A stretch of 64,000 nucleotides of DNA from Verrucomicrobiia bacterium (GTDB lineage: Bacteria; Verrucomicrobiota; Verrucomicrobiia; Opitutales; Cerasicoccaceae). This document shows, piece by piece, positions 18,988-28,212 of this stretch; within the stretch, counting starts at the first letter, position 1; every line of letters begins with the position of its first letter. Both the position numbers and the translations under genes were made by a program. The notes beneath the pieces are model-generated. The model worked only from the letters and a program-made list of their open reading frames with translations, ran no database searches and had not been told where the DNA came from. The DNA is taken from positions 1 to 64,000 of the forward strand of contig JAUIHT010000006.1 of NCBI GenBank assembly GCA_030432235.1. Reading direction: 5' to 3'.

Positions 18988-19033
18988 AACCTGGCCGCAC
19001 ACATCCCTGAATCCCATAAACGAAAACCGCACC

Positions 19034-20431
19034 ATGATACGAGACGCCATCCTGACCACTTTTTACCTTTGCTTTGTCGCGACCTCGAGCTGGGCCGCAA
19101 ACGATGCGAGCCGCCCTCCCAATATTATTTTTATCCTGGCGGACGATGCCGGCTACCACGATTTCGGCTTTCAGGATAACCCGGCCATGGAAAAGCTGAC
19201 CCCGAACCTCGACGCCCTCAGCGCGGAGGGGCTGCGCTTTACCAACGCCTATGCCAACGCCTCGATCTGCGGACCTTCACGGGCCGCGCTGTTGACTGGC
19301 CGCTACCCGCACCGTTTCGGCTACCAGCAGAACTATCCGGAATCCACCAGCACGGAATTCGCGCCGGTCTGGGAGAGCGAACGCTGGCGTTCCCTGGGCA
19401 TGGACCCGTCCGAAAAAACGGTGGGAGATCACCTCAAGGCCAACGGCTACACTACCGCGATTATCGGGAAATGGCATCAGGGCTACGATGATGCCTTTTA
19501 CCCCACCCGTCGCGGCTTCGACGAGTTTTTTGGCATACGCGGCGGTTCCCGGCCGTACTTTCCCACGCCGGAGTTACAGACGGCGCCCCCACCCTACAAA
19601 TACGACCAGATCGAGCACAACGGAACCTTCGTGCCTGAGAGCGAGCTGACCTACGTCACCGACGACCTGACGAATGCTGCACTGCGTTTTATCGAAGAAA
19701 ACCGCGAGCATCCCTTCTTTCTTTTCTTGTCCTACACGGCTCCGCACACGCCGTTGGAACCAACGCCGGAGGACCTGGCCTGGGTCGAACAGGCATACCC
19801 GGGCCTTCCGGCCAAACGGGCGAAGTACCTGGCTCTGTTACGGCGGATGGACGTCAATATCGGTCGCCTGCTCAATGAAGTCAGCGCCTTGGGGCTCGCC
19901 CAGAACAGTGTCATCGTCTTCGCGGTGGACAACGGCGGATCGATTCGCGGTCTGGCGGACAACGCCCCCTTCCAGGGCCACAAGTACAGCTCCTGGGAGG
20001 GCGGTTTTCGCGTGCCTCTGGTTGTCGTCTGGCCGGGAGTGACGCCCCGGGGGAAGGCGACCGATACGCCCGTCATGCTCTTCGATCTGGCTCCGACCTT
20101 TACGCACATGGCCGGTGGCAATCTGGCGGTTGGGACCGAGTCCTTTGACGGCGTTGATCTGACCCCGCTGCTGCGGGACGAGCCGTCCGATTTACCCGGG
20201 CGTCTGCATTGGCGGGAAATCAACCGTCTGGGCGACACGCGGGTGGTTCGTGAGGGCAAGTATAAGTTGATTTTGTTCCGCAATCGTCCGGCGGAGCTTT
20301 ACAACGTGGTCTCCGACCCGGCGGAAAGTACAAACATCGCGGCGGCTCAGCCCGATGTAGTCGCCCGTTTGGCTCAATCGGCGGCAGACTGGGGCGCGCA
20401 GATGCCCGCGCCGCGCTGGTATCAATATTGA
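19034..20431 (+). CDS. Exported sulfatase (S1 family)
   Basis: 465 residues. Signal peptide MIRDAILTTFYLCFVATSSWA; an upstream frame from 18971 overlaps the previous gene and is not needed. Metal ligands are in IIFILADDAG, the formylglycine Cys is C79 in CGPSRAALLTG, and the second conserved block is IIGKWHQG. The late block is VFAVDNGG, as in N-acetylgalactosamine-type S1 sulfatases, but family level is the safe call. Likely the second gene of the acetylesterase operon (46 bp gap). Confidence 0.9.
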   Translation: MIRDAILTTFYLCFVATSSWAANDASRPPNIIFILADDAGYHDFGFQDNPAMEKLTPNLDALSAEGLRFTNAYANASICGPSRAALLTGRYPHRFGYQQNYPESTSTEFAPVWESERWRSLGMDPSEKTVGDHLKANGYTTAIIGKWHQGYDDAFYPTRRGFDEFFGIRGGSRPYFPTPELQTAPPPYKYDQIEHNGTFVPESELTYVTDDLTNAALRFIEENREHPFFLFLSYTAPHTPLEPTPEDLAWVEQAYPGLPAKRAKYLALLRRMDVNIGRLLNEVSALGLAQNSVIVFAVDNGGSIRGLADNAPFQGHKYSSWEGGFRVPLVVVWPGVTPRGKATDTPVMLFDLAPTFTHMAGGNLAVGTESFDGVDLTPLLRDEPSDLPGRLHWREINRLGDTRVVREGKYKLILFRNRPAELYNVVSDPAESTNIAAAQPDVVARLAQSAADWGAQMPAPRWYQY

Positions 20432-20470
20432 TACCGGATTGTTTTCTCGTTTACCGCCGTGTCGAGGGGG

Positions 20471-21928
20471 CTACTCCTCGTCGTCATGGTCGCCTGCTGA
20501 TTTTTTACCCGCGGAAGGATCGGGGACATTGGTCGCGGGCAACCATTTCTTCAGCTCTTCCTTGATCGTGTTGTACTGAGGATCGCCGGCCAGGTTTTCC
20601 CATTCGTTGGGGTCCTGCTCATGATCGTAAAGTTCCTCGCTGCCATCCTCATACCGGATGTAGCGCCATTGCTCAGTGCGCACGGCATGGTTGCCAAACT
20701 CGTGAGTCGTGATCGCGGGCCAGGGCCAATCTGCGTCCGGGTTTTCCAGCAGGGGGCATAGACTGCGGCCCTCCAGATGCTCCGGCAGAGGAAGACCGGC
20801 GAGTTCACAGAGCGTCGGGTAGATGTCCATGAAGTCGACGGTGCGTTGGCAGGTGCTGCCGGGTTTGGTCAATCCCGGGACGACCCAGAGCATCTGCGAG
20901 CGGGTGCTTTCTTCCCAGAGCGTGAACTTCTTCCAGTGCTCTTTTTCCCCGAGGTGCCAGCCGTGGTCGGTCCAGAGTACGATGATCGTGTTGTCCTTGT
21001 ACGGGCTTTGTTCAAGGGCGTCCAGTACGCGACCGAGCTGGGCGTCGACAAAGGTGGTGGTGGCCAGGTAGGCGCGAACAGCCTCCTTCCAGCGACCGGT
21101 GTTGACGATTTTTTTGTGGTCGGAACCGTGCCGGGCCATGGCAACTCCGGCCGCGGGTACGTCATCGAGGTCTCCCTCCAGATGGGGCGGCAGCTCGATG
21201 TCTTCAAGCGGATAGAGGTCGTAATATTTCTGGGGGACTTCCCAGGGCAGGTGCGGCTTATAAAAGCCGCAGCCGAGCAGGAAGGGCTTGTCGTGTTCCT
21301 TGGCGAGCTCTTCAGAGACGTACGTCGCCGTCAGGTAGTCCGGCATGACGTCATCGTCACAGCTGAGGGGGCGGAACTTGATGCTTTTGACCCCGCGGTC
21401 CTGGGTGTCGCTGGGCGGGTTCCTCAGTTTGACCAGCGGGGCGTAGTCATCCCATTCGCTGGCGTCACGCTGGCTTTCATGGTAAATCTTTCCAGAGGCA
21501 TTGGCGACGTACCCGTGCTCGCGGAAGTACACGGGAATGGTGGGTACGGATTGCGCCACGGGATTTTTTCGCCAGTCGACACGGTTGGAATAAACGCCGG
21601 TGGTGGAGGGCCGCAGGCCGGTCAACAAGGCGGTGCGGGAGGGGTTACAGGCCGGCGCGGCGCAGTAGGCGTGCGTGAAGGACTCTCCCATGGCAGCCAG
21701 ACGGTCAAGATTCGGTGTTTGGATTTGCTCATAGCCAAGATAGTGCGCCCAGTCCCGCAAATCATCTATGGCGATGAAGAGGATGTTGGGCTTCTGCGTT
21801 TGCCTCGAAGACTCGGCGGCGTGAGCCGGAAGAGCGAGAACGATAACACTGAGGGCCAGCCCTGGAGCGAGGCGATGTAACCGGGAACGAAAGGCTTCCA
21901 AGCGTGGTTTTCGATTAAGGCGTTTCAT
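20471..21928 (-). CDS. Exported sulfatase, iduronate-2-sulfatase-like
   Basis: 485 residues from ATG 21928 (a TTG two codons earlier is unlikely). Signal peptide ends at PAHAAE. Metal motif FIAIDDLRDW is the form seen in iduronate-2-sulfatase-like S1 enzymes, and the formylglycine Cys is C94 in CNPSRTALLTG. Further blocks: CGFYKPHLPW and LWTDHGWHLGEKEHW, both also iduronate-sulfatase-like. It follows the sulfatase at 21960 after 31 bp, so the two form a minus-strand operon convergent with the sulfatase ending at 20431. Confidence 0.9.
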   Translation of the reverse strand: MKRLNRKPRLEAFRSRLHRLAPGLALSVIVLALPAHAAESSRQTQKPNILFIAIDDLRDWAHYLGYEQIQTPNLDRLAAMGESFTHAYCAAPACNPSRTALLTGLRPSTTGVYSNRVDWRKNPVAQSVPTIPVYFREHGYVANASGKIYHESQRDASEWDDYAPLVKLRNPPSDTQDRGVKSIKFRPLSCDDDVMPDYLTATYVSEELAKEHDKPFLLGCGFYKPHLPWEVPQKYYDLYPLEDIELPPHLEGDLDDVPAAGVAMARHGSDHKKIVNTGRWKEAVRAYLATTTFVDAQLGRVLDALEQSPYKDNTIIVLWTDHGWHLGEKEHWKKFTLWEESTRSQMLWVVPGLTKPGSTCQRTVDFMDIYPTLCELAGLPLPEHLEGRSLCPLLENPDADWPWPAITTHEFGNHAVRTEQWRYIRYEDGSEELYDHEQDPNEWENLAGDPQYNTIKEELKKWLPATNVPDPSAGKKSAGDHDDEE

Positions 21929-21959
21929 GATCAAAAAAGGCGATGCTGAATCGGCAAGA

Positions 21960-23393
21960 TTACTCGGAGGGCAGCGGCAGATAGTCGTAGTCGATAAGCA
22001 TTTTTTCCATTAGTGCCTTACGCAGTTCGGATTCTACTTCGTCGTAGGCAGATTGACCGGAGAGGTTATTTATCTCCAGCGGATCGTTTTCGAGGTCGAA
22101 GAGCTGGTAGATTGGCCGGGGGGTCGTGAAGTACATCCGTACAAAACGTTCGGCCAAAGTACCGTTTTCATGTGCCTTCACGATGGCCGCCCAGGCTTCG
22201 TCATCCTCAAGTCCGTCCATGCAGGGGGCAAACTCGATCCAGGGGGTGCAGTTATAGATAAGTTTGTAGCGCTCGGAGCGGACAGCCCGGCTGAGGTCGT
22301 AGGAGTTGGATTTGGTCTCCGGGGTAAAGGGAGCGTAGCCGTGGGGTCCGCGCTCGGCAAAGATATGGGTGCGGGGCTCGTAAGTTTGGCCCAGCAACAG
22401 CTTGAGGAAGCTGCGTCCGGTCATCTGCTCGGGCGCTTTGACCCCGGCGATTTCCAGCAAGGTGGGGGCGAGGTCTTCGCCCGAAAGAAGGTGGCTGGAG
22501 CTAGAACCGGGCTCGATCTTTCCGGGCCAGCGCACCATGAAGGGGACGCGCAGGCCTTCATCGTAGAGCGTGCCTTTGCCACGAATCACGGAGTTGCCGT
22601 TGTCACCCATGAAGATGACGACGGTGTTTTCGGTTAGGCCGCGCTCCTGCAATATTTTCACCAGCCAGCTGTATTCTTCATCAAGGCGATCAATTTCGCC
22701 AAAGTGCCGGGCCAGGTCTTCGCGGACTTCGGGCAGGTCGGGCAGGTAGCCGGGGACCTTGATGGTTTCCCGATCGATGCGGTCCGACCAGGCGTTTTCC
22801 TCCCAGGTGTCGTGGGGGTCGTTGAAGTTCACCCACATGAACCACGGCTTGCCTTCTGGAACCTGGTCTAGGAATTCGTTGAAGACTTTCGGCGCCAATT
22901 CGCGGTCGCCGTTCATTTCCAGATAATCTACGCGCTCGGAAAAGGTTTGCAGGCCATGGCGTTCGTAGAGGTCGAGCAGGAACGGGGTCATGCGCTTGGG
23001 CTTGGGGCCGTCGAGATGATAGTAACGGCGGCTGATGCCGGTATAGTAGCCGCCCTGCTCCCGGAGTAGCTCCGGCAGGGTCACAATGCTCTCCGGCAGC
23101 GCAGAACTAAAACGGGTGATGCGCGCCGCCACCGGGGACATCCCGGTCATGAGCGAGGCGCGGGAGGGCACGCACTGGGGCGCGGTTGTAAACATGAAGT
23201 CCATGCGCATCCCTTCGGCGGCCAGTGCGTCCAGATGGGGTGTGCGCAGGGACTCGTTTCCGTAACAGCCAAGGTCGGGCACGCTTTGGTCGTCCGAGAG
23301 GACGAAGAGAATATTGGGCTTTCCCGCAGCACAGAGGCTTCCCGCCAGAACCAAAAGGCCACAGGCAAGCTGAAGTGTTCGACGTTTAATCAT
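21960..23393 (-). CDS. Exported sulfatase, heparan N-sulfatase-like
   Basis: 477 residues. Leader MIKRRTLQLACGLLVLAGS, then PNILFVLSDDQS and CVPSRASLMTG with the formylglycine Cys at C74. The SDDQ metal motif and the FMGDNGN block resemble N-sulfoglucosamine sulfohydrolase-type members of S1, but specificity cannot be assigned. First gene of a two-sulfatase operon. No clear operator: the best upstream match (GGATACGTTTAT) is weak. Confidence 0.88.
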   Translation of the reverse strand: MIKRRTLQLACGLLVLAGSLCAAGKPNILFVLSDDQSVPDLGCYGNESLRTPHLDALAAEGMRMDFMFTTAPQCVPSRASLMTGMSPVAARITRFSSALPESIVTLPELLREQGGYYTGISRRYYHLDGPKPKRMTPFLLDLYERHGLQTFSERVDYLEMNGDRELAPKVFNEFLDQVPEGKPWFMWVNFNDPHDTWEENAWSDRIDRETIKVPGYLPDLPEVREDLARHFGEIDRLDEEYSWLVKILQERGLTENTVVIFMGDNGNSVIRGKGTLYDEGLRVPFMVRWPGKIEPGSSSSHLLSGEDLAPTLLEIAGVKAPEQMTGRSFLKLLLGQTYEPRTHIFAERGPHGYAPFTPETKSNSYDLSRAVRSERYKLIYNCTPWIEFAPCMDGLEDDEAWAAIVKAHENGTLAERFVRMYFTTPRPIYQLFDLENDPLEINNLSGQSAYDEVESELRKALMEKMLIDYDYLPLPSE

Positions 23394-23596
23394 GGGATTA
23401 AATGGATGCCTCGAGGTCGTACTGGATACGTTTATGGGGCATGCAATTTGTCGTTAGGTTCCGTCTTTATCTCGAATTGATTCAGTCTGACAACGAGTTA
23501 GAGGAGTGTGGAGACATGCGTAATCAGTGGAAGCCGGGAGGGGGCCTAGCCTCCAAACAAATAAACTAACACTGCTTTGTATGTCGCTCGGCCGAA

Positions 23597-24361
23597 TCAG
23601 TCCCGCTTGCCTTTGCTGCGTAGGCGCATGAATACCAAGCCGGTTGCCAGCAGACCGAGCAATAACGCACTGTCACGGGCTTCAGGGACAACGGTTGTCA
23701 GGGAGTAATTATCGTAATAAACGGTACCGCCGCCCGTGCGGGCAAAGCCGCTGTAGCCGTCAGTCAGGGTGGAGCCGGTAACGGTCACCAAGTTGCTGTA
23801 AATCTCGGTCGTCGTTCCTTGTTCAAAGAGCGTGTAGGTGAATTCATTGGTCGCGGAGAGGGAGGATTCAATTTGAAGAGTGTAGAGACTGCCTTCCACC
23901 AAGCCATCGAAGTAATAAACTTCGGAGAAGTAATTGGTGTCTCCGAGGCGGGTGACGAATTGAATGCGGCTGGCATCGCTGCCGGCATCCGTATCGACAC
24001 CGATACGAACGGTATTGTAGTTACCCGAATCCTGGTAATTGAAAACCAAGCCGCCGGTGCGGTCGGCCGAGGTATTACCCGGTGCTGAGACATCCGCGGT
24101 TAAGATAAAGCTCGAACCACCGGTATTCGTCGTCTGCAGGCTGTTTTCATACATGACACCGTTATCCGTGCACAGTAACTGGTCGTCCTTGATGCGCCAA
24201 CTTCCCTGATCGATGGTGTACTGCGTGCCGATTGCGTTGGGATCGCTCAAGGAATCCTGATTGGCAGTGTCGGCGCGATTAAAATCATCGGATACAGTAG
24301 CGGCATGAACGGTTACGGAGATAAAACTAAGGATAGTGAGGAGTATGGGTATTTTCTTCAT
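23597..24361 (-). CDS. PEP-CTERM protein with LamG-like fold (region A)
   Basis: 254 residues. Signal peptide MKKIPILLTILSFISVTVHA, then a DDFNRAD...-type concanavalin-like beta-sandwich (GTQYTIDQGSWRIKDDQLLC), and a C-terminal sorting signal VPEARDSALLLGLLATGL followed by basic residues. The motif is a PEA variant of PEP. Such proteins are handled by exosortase and end at the outer surface or in the exopolysaccharide layer. Divergent from the pseudopilin at 24574, and each gene has its own exact operator, which ties both to the region-A regulon. Probable role: carbohydrate binding at the surface. Confidence 0.8.
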   Translation of the reverse strand: MKKIPILLTILSFISVTVHAATVSDDFNRADTANQDSLSDPNAIGTQYTIDQGSWRIKDDQLLCTDNGVMYENSLQTTNTGGSSFILTADVSAPGNTSADRTGGLVFNYQDSGNYNTVRIGVDTDAGSDASRIQFVTRLGDTNYFSEVYYFDGLVEGSLYTLQIESSLSATNEFTYTLFEQGTTTEIYSNLVTVTGSTLTDGYSGFARTGGGTVYYDNYSLTTVVPEARDSALLLGLLATGLVFMRLRSKGKRD

Positions 24362-24378
24362 GCTCTAAGCCTTTAGCA

Positions 24379-24390
24379 GGTAACGTTTCC
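24379..24390. promoter_or_regulatory. Region-A LacI-type operator, exact consensus
   Basis: GGTAACGTTTCC, 18 bp upstream of the PEP-CTERM start codon. On the minus strand a TTGACA hexamer (24394-24399) precedes it, placing the operator inside the promoter spacer; the -10 box is weak. Confidence 0.8.
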
Positions 24391-24558
24391 TAATGTCAAT
24401 GCTTTTTTTAGAAATATCAGTGTAATAGTGGGGTCTGAATACTTTAGAAGGTATTGGATTGGATGAGACCAAATCGTTTTTCAACAAGACGCTTCCCACG
24501 ACCGCATCTACTTTTAAGAGCCTTCATAGTTCACAAAGTAAGATTATTTCACTTGACA

Positions 24559-24570
24559 GGTAACGTTTCC
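24559..24570. promoter_or_regulatory. Region-A LacI-type operator, exact consensus
   Basis: GGTAACGTTTCC preceded by TTGACA, identical to 16829-16848 over 20 bp. It ends 3 bp before ATG 24574. Confidence 0.8.
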
Positions 24571-24573
24571 TTT

Positions 24574-25335
24574 ATGCAATTTTGCCTAATGAAATTTACC
24601 CTTGCCCCATCCCTCCAGAATAAGACAGCAGCCAATATTTTCCCTTTTGTGGCTTTGCGGGGAGGTACTGCGCGAATTGATGGGACAAGAAAGAGAAGAG
24701 CCTTTTCGCTGATTGAATTACTCGCGGTCATCGCGATTATAGGGGCTCTTGCGGTAATTTTAATACCGGTTATAGGCAAAGTTCGTCTTTCGGCGGACAA
24801 GGCCGAGGCCTCGCAGATGTTGAGGCATCTGGGGATGACGATCCAACTGTATATATCCGAAAATGAGGGCCAGATGCCATCTCCGTGCAAAAACAAGCAG
24901 TACGCTTATATGCCGGATAAAAACAAAAGCCAGTTTGCCTGGTGCTTGCGGGATTACTGGGATGATACTGTTCAAAAAGGAAATGATACGATTATACCCG
25001 TTCTGGGATATCGCCGTTTCTTCGAGGAGTACGATCCGACGGTCACTTCCTCCTTGGCGATTAATTCACGTGTTGTCATTCAATACGACACCGAAGTCCG
25101 CACCAATCCATTTGAGAATGAGAGCACTCCCTATTTTTTTATGGTATCAGACCCATCCCGACAGGTGGCAGTCATGCATCTTGATGCCGAGACATACAAC
25201 GACGCGGATGTCTTGATTGGCAGGGGTGAAGTGCCGACGGAGCCGTTACTGGAAGACGGGCGTATGGCCTTATTCTTTGACTGGCATGTTGAGTTTATGC
25301 CTCTGGATTATAAACTAGGTGAGTGGACACAATAG
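24574..25335 (+). CDS. Type II secretion/type IV pilin-like pseudopilin (region A)
   Basis: 253 residues. A long basic leader ends in RKRRA, then FSLIELLAVIAIIGALAVIL: the prepilin peptidase site with Phe at +1 and Glu at +5 (residue 48), but Ala instead of Gly at -1. The globular part has the features of Verrucomicrobial and planctomycetal GspG-like proteins, ending in an ALFFDWHVEFM block (the H-x-DG-like C-terminus). The open frame reaches back to 24454; the ATG at 24574, just after the operator, is chosen. Co-regulated with the divergent PEP-CTERM gene. It may assemble in a substrate-specific pseudopilus. Confidence 0.8.
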   Translation: MQFCLMKFTLAPSLQNKTAANIFPFVALRGGTARIDGTRKRRAFSLIELLAVIAIIGALAVILIPVIGKVRLSADKAEASQMLRHLGMTIQLYISENEGQMPSPCKNKQYAYMPDKNKSQFAWCLRDYWDDTVQKGNDTIIPVLGYRRFFEEYDPTVTSSLAINSRVVIQYDTEVRTNPFENESTPYFFMVSDPSRQVAVMHLDAETYNDADVLIGRGEVPTEPLLEDGRMALFFDWHVEFMPLDYKLGEWTQ

Positions 25336-25481
25336 TCTTGGTCATATCTAATAAGTCAACCGATGCGCCAACCATGGCATACCGGATACCAGTATGGTAA
25401 TAAACGTAATATAGAGCTTTTAATTCACTTCACTCAGGGCTCCGCCTTTGTCCATCTCCGCTACGCTACGTCGGCTACAAA

Positions 25482-25937
25482 CCCTGAGGGGTTCACTTTT
25501 ACGATCAGTAGTATTGATGCGGCTTGACGGCCGATTTTCGAGTATCAAGACTACAGCCTTGAACACACAAGTCCAGCTACTTTTGGCCATGATTTCCGGG
25601 TGGATGAACCGGAATCAGCAGGCCGTCATCGAATATCTGTTGGAAGAAAACCGCACCTTAAAGCAGCAGTTTGCATCCACGGGTAGAGTGCCTCGACCAC
25701 TTCATATTCATCAGTGAAAAACCGCTCCACAGTGCCATAGAATCTTACCTCGATCATTTTCACCATGAACGAAATCACCAGGGAATCGATAACGTCATCC
25801 CCTTCCCCACCCATCCGCTAGACCAGTCAGAATCAGCACTGATCGTAAAAAGTGAACGGCTCGGTGGGCTTCTGAAGTACTATCAACGCGAAAATAGAGA
25901 GGAGGAACCACTGGCAGCATAGCCAAATTTGACTCAT
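25482..25937 (+). mobile_element. Internally deleted insertion-sequence relic
   Basis: A 0.45-kb deletion derivative of the element at 46306-47482. The left end ACCCTGAGGGGTTCACTTTT resembles ACCCTGTAGGGTCAAAATTT there, and the right end TAGCCAAATTTGACTCATG is identical. About 0.74 kb of transposase sequence is missing. Confidence 0.75.
25559..25922 (+). pseudogene. Integrase-core transposase, internally deleted
   Basis: The N-terminal 40 residues or so (GWMNRNQQAVIEYLLEENRT) are joined near 25683 to the C-terminal end (ECLDHFIF...NHQGIDN...GGLLKYYQREN) in a different frame. The HTH and the DDE core are lost. Compare the longer copy at 46369. Non-functional. Confidence 0.8.
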
Positions 25938-26143
25938 GTGATTGAAATGATTGAAATCGTGCAGCGTTTTTCGCGCTTTTACAGGCCGCGATGACCCGCT
26001 GGTAACCGCGTTTTCAATCAGCGTGATTGAAATAGGACGAAGCCATAATAGCCAAATTCCGCTTAAATAAGCGCCTTGCGAGCTGTTAACCAGATCGCGC
26101 CAATTTCAATCAGTTCGACTTTTCACAGGTGTTTGGCCAGCCA
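25938..26143 (+). repeat. Dispersed hairpin repeat, copy 3, with upstream arm
   Basis: The core is at 26023-26143 (GTGATTGAAAT ... GGCCAGCCA). An 85-bp arm before it, shared with copy 4, contains GCAGCG, ACAGGCCGCGAT and CCCGCTGGTAACCGCGTTTT. The inner palindrome GCTTAAATAAGC is perfect here. Lies between the IS relic and the XylR-like gene. Confidence 0.8.
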
Positions 26144-26177
26144 ATTGAAGCGCAATCAAGGCAAAGCATCATACTAT

Positions 26178-26206
26178 TGCGATAATTGAAATTGAATTTG
26201 TATATT
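26178..26206 (+). promoter_or_regulatory. Predicted sigma-70 promoter of the XylR-like gene
   Basis: TTGCGA, 17-bp spacer, TATATT. The -10 box lies within the region-B motif (26198-26215), suggesting autoregulation. Confidence 0.55.
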
Positions 26207-26215
26207 CGCGCATCC
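26198..26215 (+). promoter_or_regulatory. Region-B motif, autoregulatory
   Basis: TTGTATATTCGCGCATCC, the reference copy of the motif that recurs upstream of region-B genes. It ends 16 bp before the GTG start of the XylR-like gene. Confidence 0.6.
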
Positions 26216-26231
26216 TGCTTAGGATGACTGG

Positions 26232-27392
26232 GTGAATAAAATTTTTAAAGTGGCAATGGCGCTGAGGGAAGCGACTTTTGCCGGGAGAGAGTTTTTCTTA
26301 GGTGCATACTCTTTTGCCAATACAAAGCCGGAGTGGCAGGTTCAGCGTGTAAACGACTCCGCATTCCTCAACTGGGAGGAAGCCCTGCAAACCAAAGCAG
26401 ACGGCATCATCGGCATCTATGACAGGCAGACGAGCATCAGTCGCAAGGATACCGGACGCACGCGAGTCGTTATTGTGAACGCTTCCGTCAAAAAGCATCC
26501 CTTTCACAGTGTCGTCTCCGACAGTAAGGAGGCTGGGCGTCGCGTCGCTGCACACCTTCTGGAGCTACGCTTGCATCACTTTGCTTATATCGGCATCGAG
26601 GATGTCTATTTTTCCGATCTGCGCTGGCAAGGGTTCGAAGAGGCTCTCCTCGCTGCAGGTCATAATGATGCCATACCGTCTATTAACGTCAGTATCAGCG
26701 ATAAGCTGGCGCCAGACTTCTCTGACTGGCTCAAATCTCTTCACCGTCCCTGTGGTATCCTGTGTGCCAATGACGGCGTGGGCGTCAAAGTCATTCGCAT
26801 GGCTCGCGATGCCGGCCTGAATGTACCACACGAACTCGCTATTGCCAGCGTATCGAACGATCAGATATCCTGTGTGGAGTCACCCGTAACCCTATCCAGC
26901 CTCGATCAGGATTTCAAGGAAGTGGGGCGCCGCGCTGCCGCTCACCTGCATGCCTGGATGAGCGGTCAGCGTCCATTGGAAAAAGTGGAGCTTGTTTCAC
27001 CGGGAGAGATGGTCGAGCGTGACAGTACCCGAATGAGCGGGGCCGAAGACCCTTTGGTTAGCCGCGCACTGGCGATTATCCAGCGGGAATTCCGTGATGA
27101 ACTAACCGTGGACAAGGTTCTCGCCCGGCTTGGCAAAGTTTCGCGACGGCAGTTAGAGTTGCGATTCCGGGAAACCCTGGACAGTTCTCCGCACGAGGAA
27201 ATACTCAACCATCGGATTCGTGAGGCTCAGCGGTTAATTCGCAGCACCCGCTATTCATTTGAAGAAATTGCGTATCAAACGGGCTTCTACGATCCGGCAC
27301 ACTTCTGCCGCCAATTCAGAAACAGAATCGGTCAAACGCCCTCCCAATACCGTAAGGAAAACTTTCAAGGGAAGCACTCCTTACACGCTTAA
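26232..27392 (+). CDS. XylR-like AraC-family regulator (region B)
   Basis: 386 residues. Residues 1 to about 265 form a LacI-type periplasmic-binding effector domain (KVAMALREATFAGREFF, VVSDSKEAGRRVAAHLLEL, GILCANDGVGVKVIRMA, ASVSNDQISC); the rest is an AraC domain with two HTH units (LTVDKVLARLGKVSRRQLEL and FEEIAYQTGFYDPAHFCRQF). This is the XylR architecture. GTG start with AGGA 8 nt upstream. It is probably an activator of the galactan genes, answering to a released sugar. Its TAA stop shares the bases TTAA with the stop of the convergent Nif3-like gene. Confidence 0.9.
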   Translation: MNKIFKVAMALREATFAGREFFLGAYSFANTKPEWQVQRVNDSAFLNWEEALQTKADGIIGIYDRQTSISRKDTGRTRVVIVNASVKKHPFHSVVSDSKEAGRRVAAHLLELRLHHFAYIGIEDVYFSDLRWQGFEEALLAAGHNDAIPSINVSISDKLAPDFSDWLKSLHRPCGILCANDGVGVKVIRMARDAGLNVPHELAIASVSNDQISCVESPVTLSSLDQDFKEVGRRAAAHLHAWMSGQRPLEKVELVSPGEMVERDSTRMSGAEDPLVSRALAIIQREFRDELTVDKVLARLGKVSRRQLELRFRETLDSSPHEEILNHRIREAQRLIRSTRYSFEEIAYQTGFYDPAHFCRQFRNRIGQTPSQYRKENFQGKHSLHA

Positions 27393-28201
27393 GTCGACCC
27401 AACGCCATTTTCCAACTGCGAAAATGGGCCGCCCGTCGGCAGGTAGGTAACGGCAATCCCCGAAGGCGCGATTTGGCGGATACACTCGGCCACATACGCG
27501 ATCCCCGGCTCCTCACTTTCCGCGTGTCCTAAAACCACAAGCCCTTTGTTCTGTCCGGCAGCAATCGCGTCACGAGCGTATTCGCAGGTTTCCCATTCCC
27601 GGACTTCACCGGTGATGAGAACATCCATGTCAGGATTTGCTAGCAACCCGATTTGGGCATCAATCCCTGGCGCGCCCACCCGGATGCCAATACGCTGACA
27701 ACTCATCTGCGGGTCACCAACCACTTTCACCGAGGCCAATCCCAGTGCGCTACACACGTGCCTCACAAGGTCCTTGAACATCACCGGAGGAACACGATAG
27801 CAATACTGCGTATCGGGCAGACCATAGGTCTCCCAACCCAACTTGCGGACAAGCCCTGCCTCAATCAAATCAGGGCGCGCCACATGAGTGCCATCATGAA
27901 AGCGCCACACGGCCAAATCGTGCGTGGCTAGAAACTCTGCTTTCCACCGAATTGCAGGATGGCTCGGCAATGCTTCCTCGCCTTCGCCATACCCGTAAAA
28001 CAGCGGCTCATGAGCAACGATCAGGTTGGCCCCTATGTCCACTGCCTGCTGCAAGGATCCTAGGGTCGGCATAAATACGACGGCAATCCCGGTGATCTCA
28101 GCATCGGCATTGCCACACTGCAGAACATCCCGTGTCCGGCTCCTGTCACGCGGCGGATACCTGTCGGCAATCTGTTCGATAATATCACGAATACGAGCCA
28201 T
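27389..28201 (-). CDS. Nif3-like dinuclear metal centre protein
   Basis: 270 residues of the NIF3/YbgI family, hexameric proteins with a dinuclear metal site and often hydrolase-like activity of unclear role. Metal-ligand blocks are AHEPLFY (H64, E65), WRFHDGTH, TGEVREWE and LGHAESEEPG. Last gene of a minus-strand operon after two sulfatases (11 bp gap), which is unusual company and suggests a task in sugar metabolism. Tail-to-tail with the XylR-like gene, sharing TTAA as both stop codons. Confidence 0.85.
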   Translation of the reverse strand: MARIRDIIEQIADRYPPRDRSRTRDVLQCGNADAEITGIAVVFMPTLGSLQQAVDIGANLIVAHEPLFYGYGEGEEALPSHPAIRWKAEFLATHDLAVWRFHDGTHVARPDLIEAGLVRKLGWETYGLPDTQYCYRVPPVMFKDLVRHVCSALGLASVKVVGDPQMSCQRIGIRVGAPGIDAQIGLLANPDMDVLITGEVREWETCEYARDAIAAGQNKGLVVLGHAESEEPGIAYVAECIRQIAPSGIAVTYLPTGGPFSQLENGVGST

Positions 28202-28212
28202 ACCGTCCTCCC

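Noticed and set aside
20777-21880. 367-residue open frame on the plus strand opposite a sulfatase
   Set aside because: It is antisense to a clear sulfatase gene; composition and lack of any motif mark it as a shadow of GC-rich codons.
23424-23437. GGATACGTTTATGG as a region-A operator before the sulfatase at 23393
   Set aside because: Only about 8 of 12 matches and not symmetric; too weak to list as a site.
23530-23560. GGAGG/CCTCC hairpin as terminator of the PEP-CTERM gene
   Set aside because: Five-base stem with no T-tract on the minus strand.
2344-25335. Firm assignment of region A to ulvan, fucoidan or rhamnogalacturonan
   Set aside because: The set (lyases, PL10-like, GH106-like, acetylesterase, sulfatases) is compatible with several polymers; no diagnostic enzyme such as a known ulvan lyase or fucoidanase was recognised.
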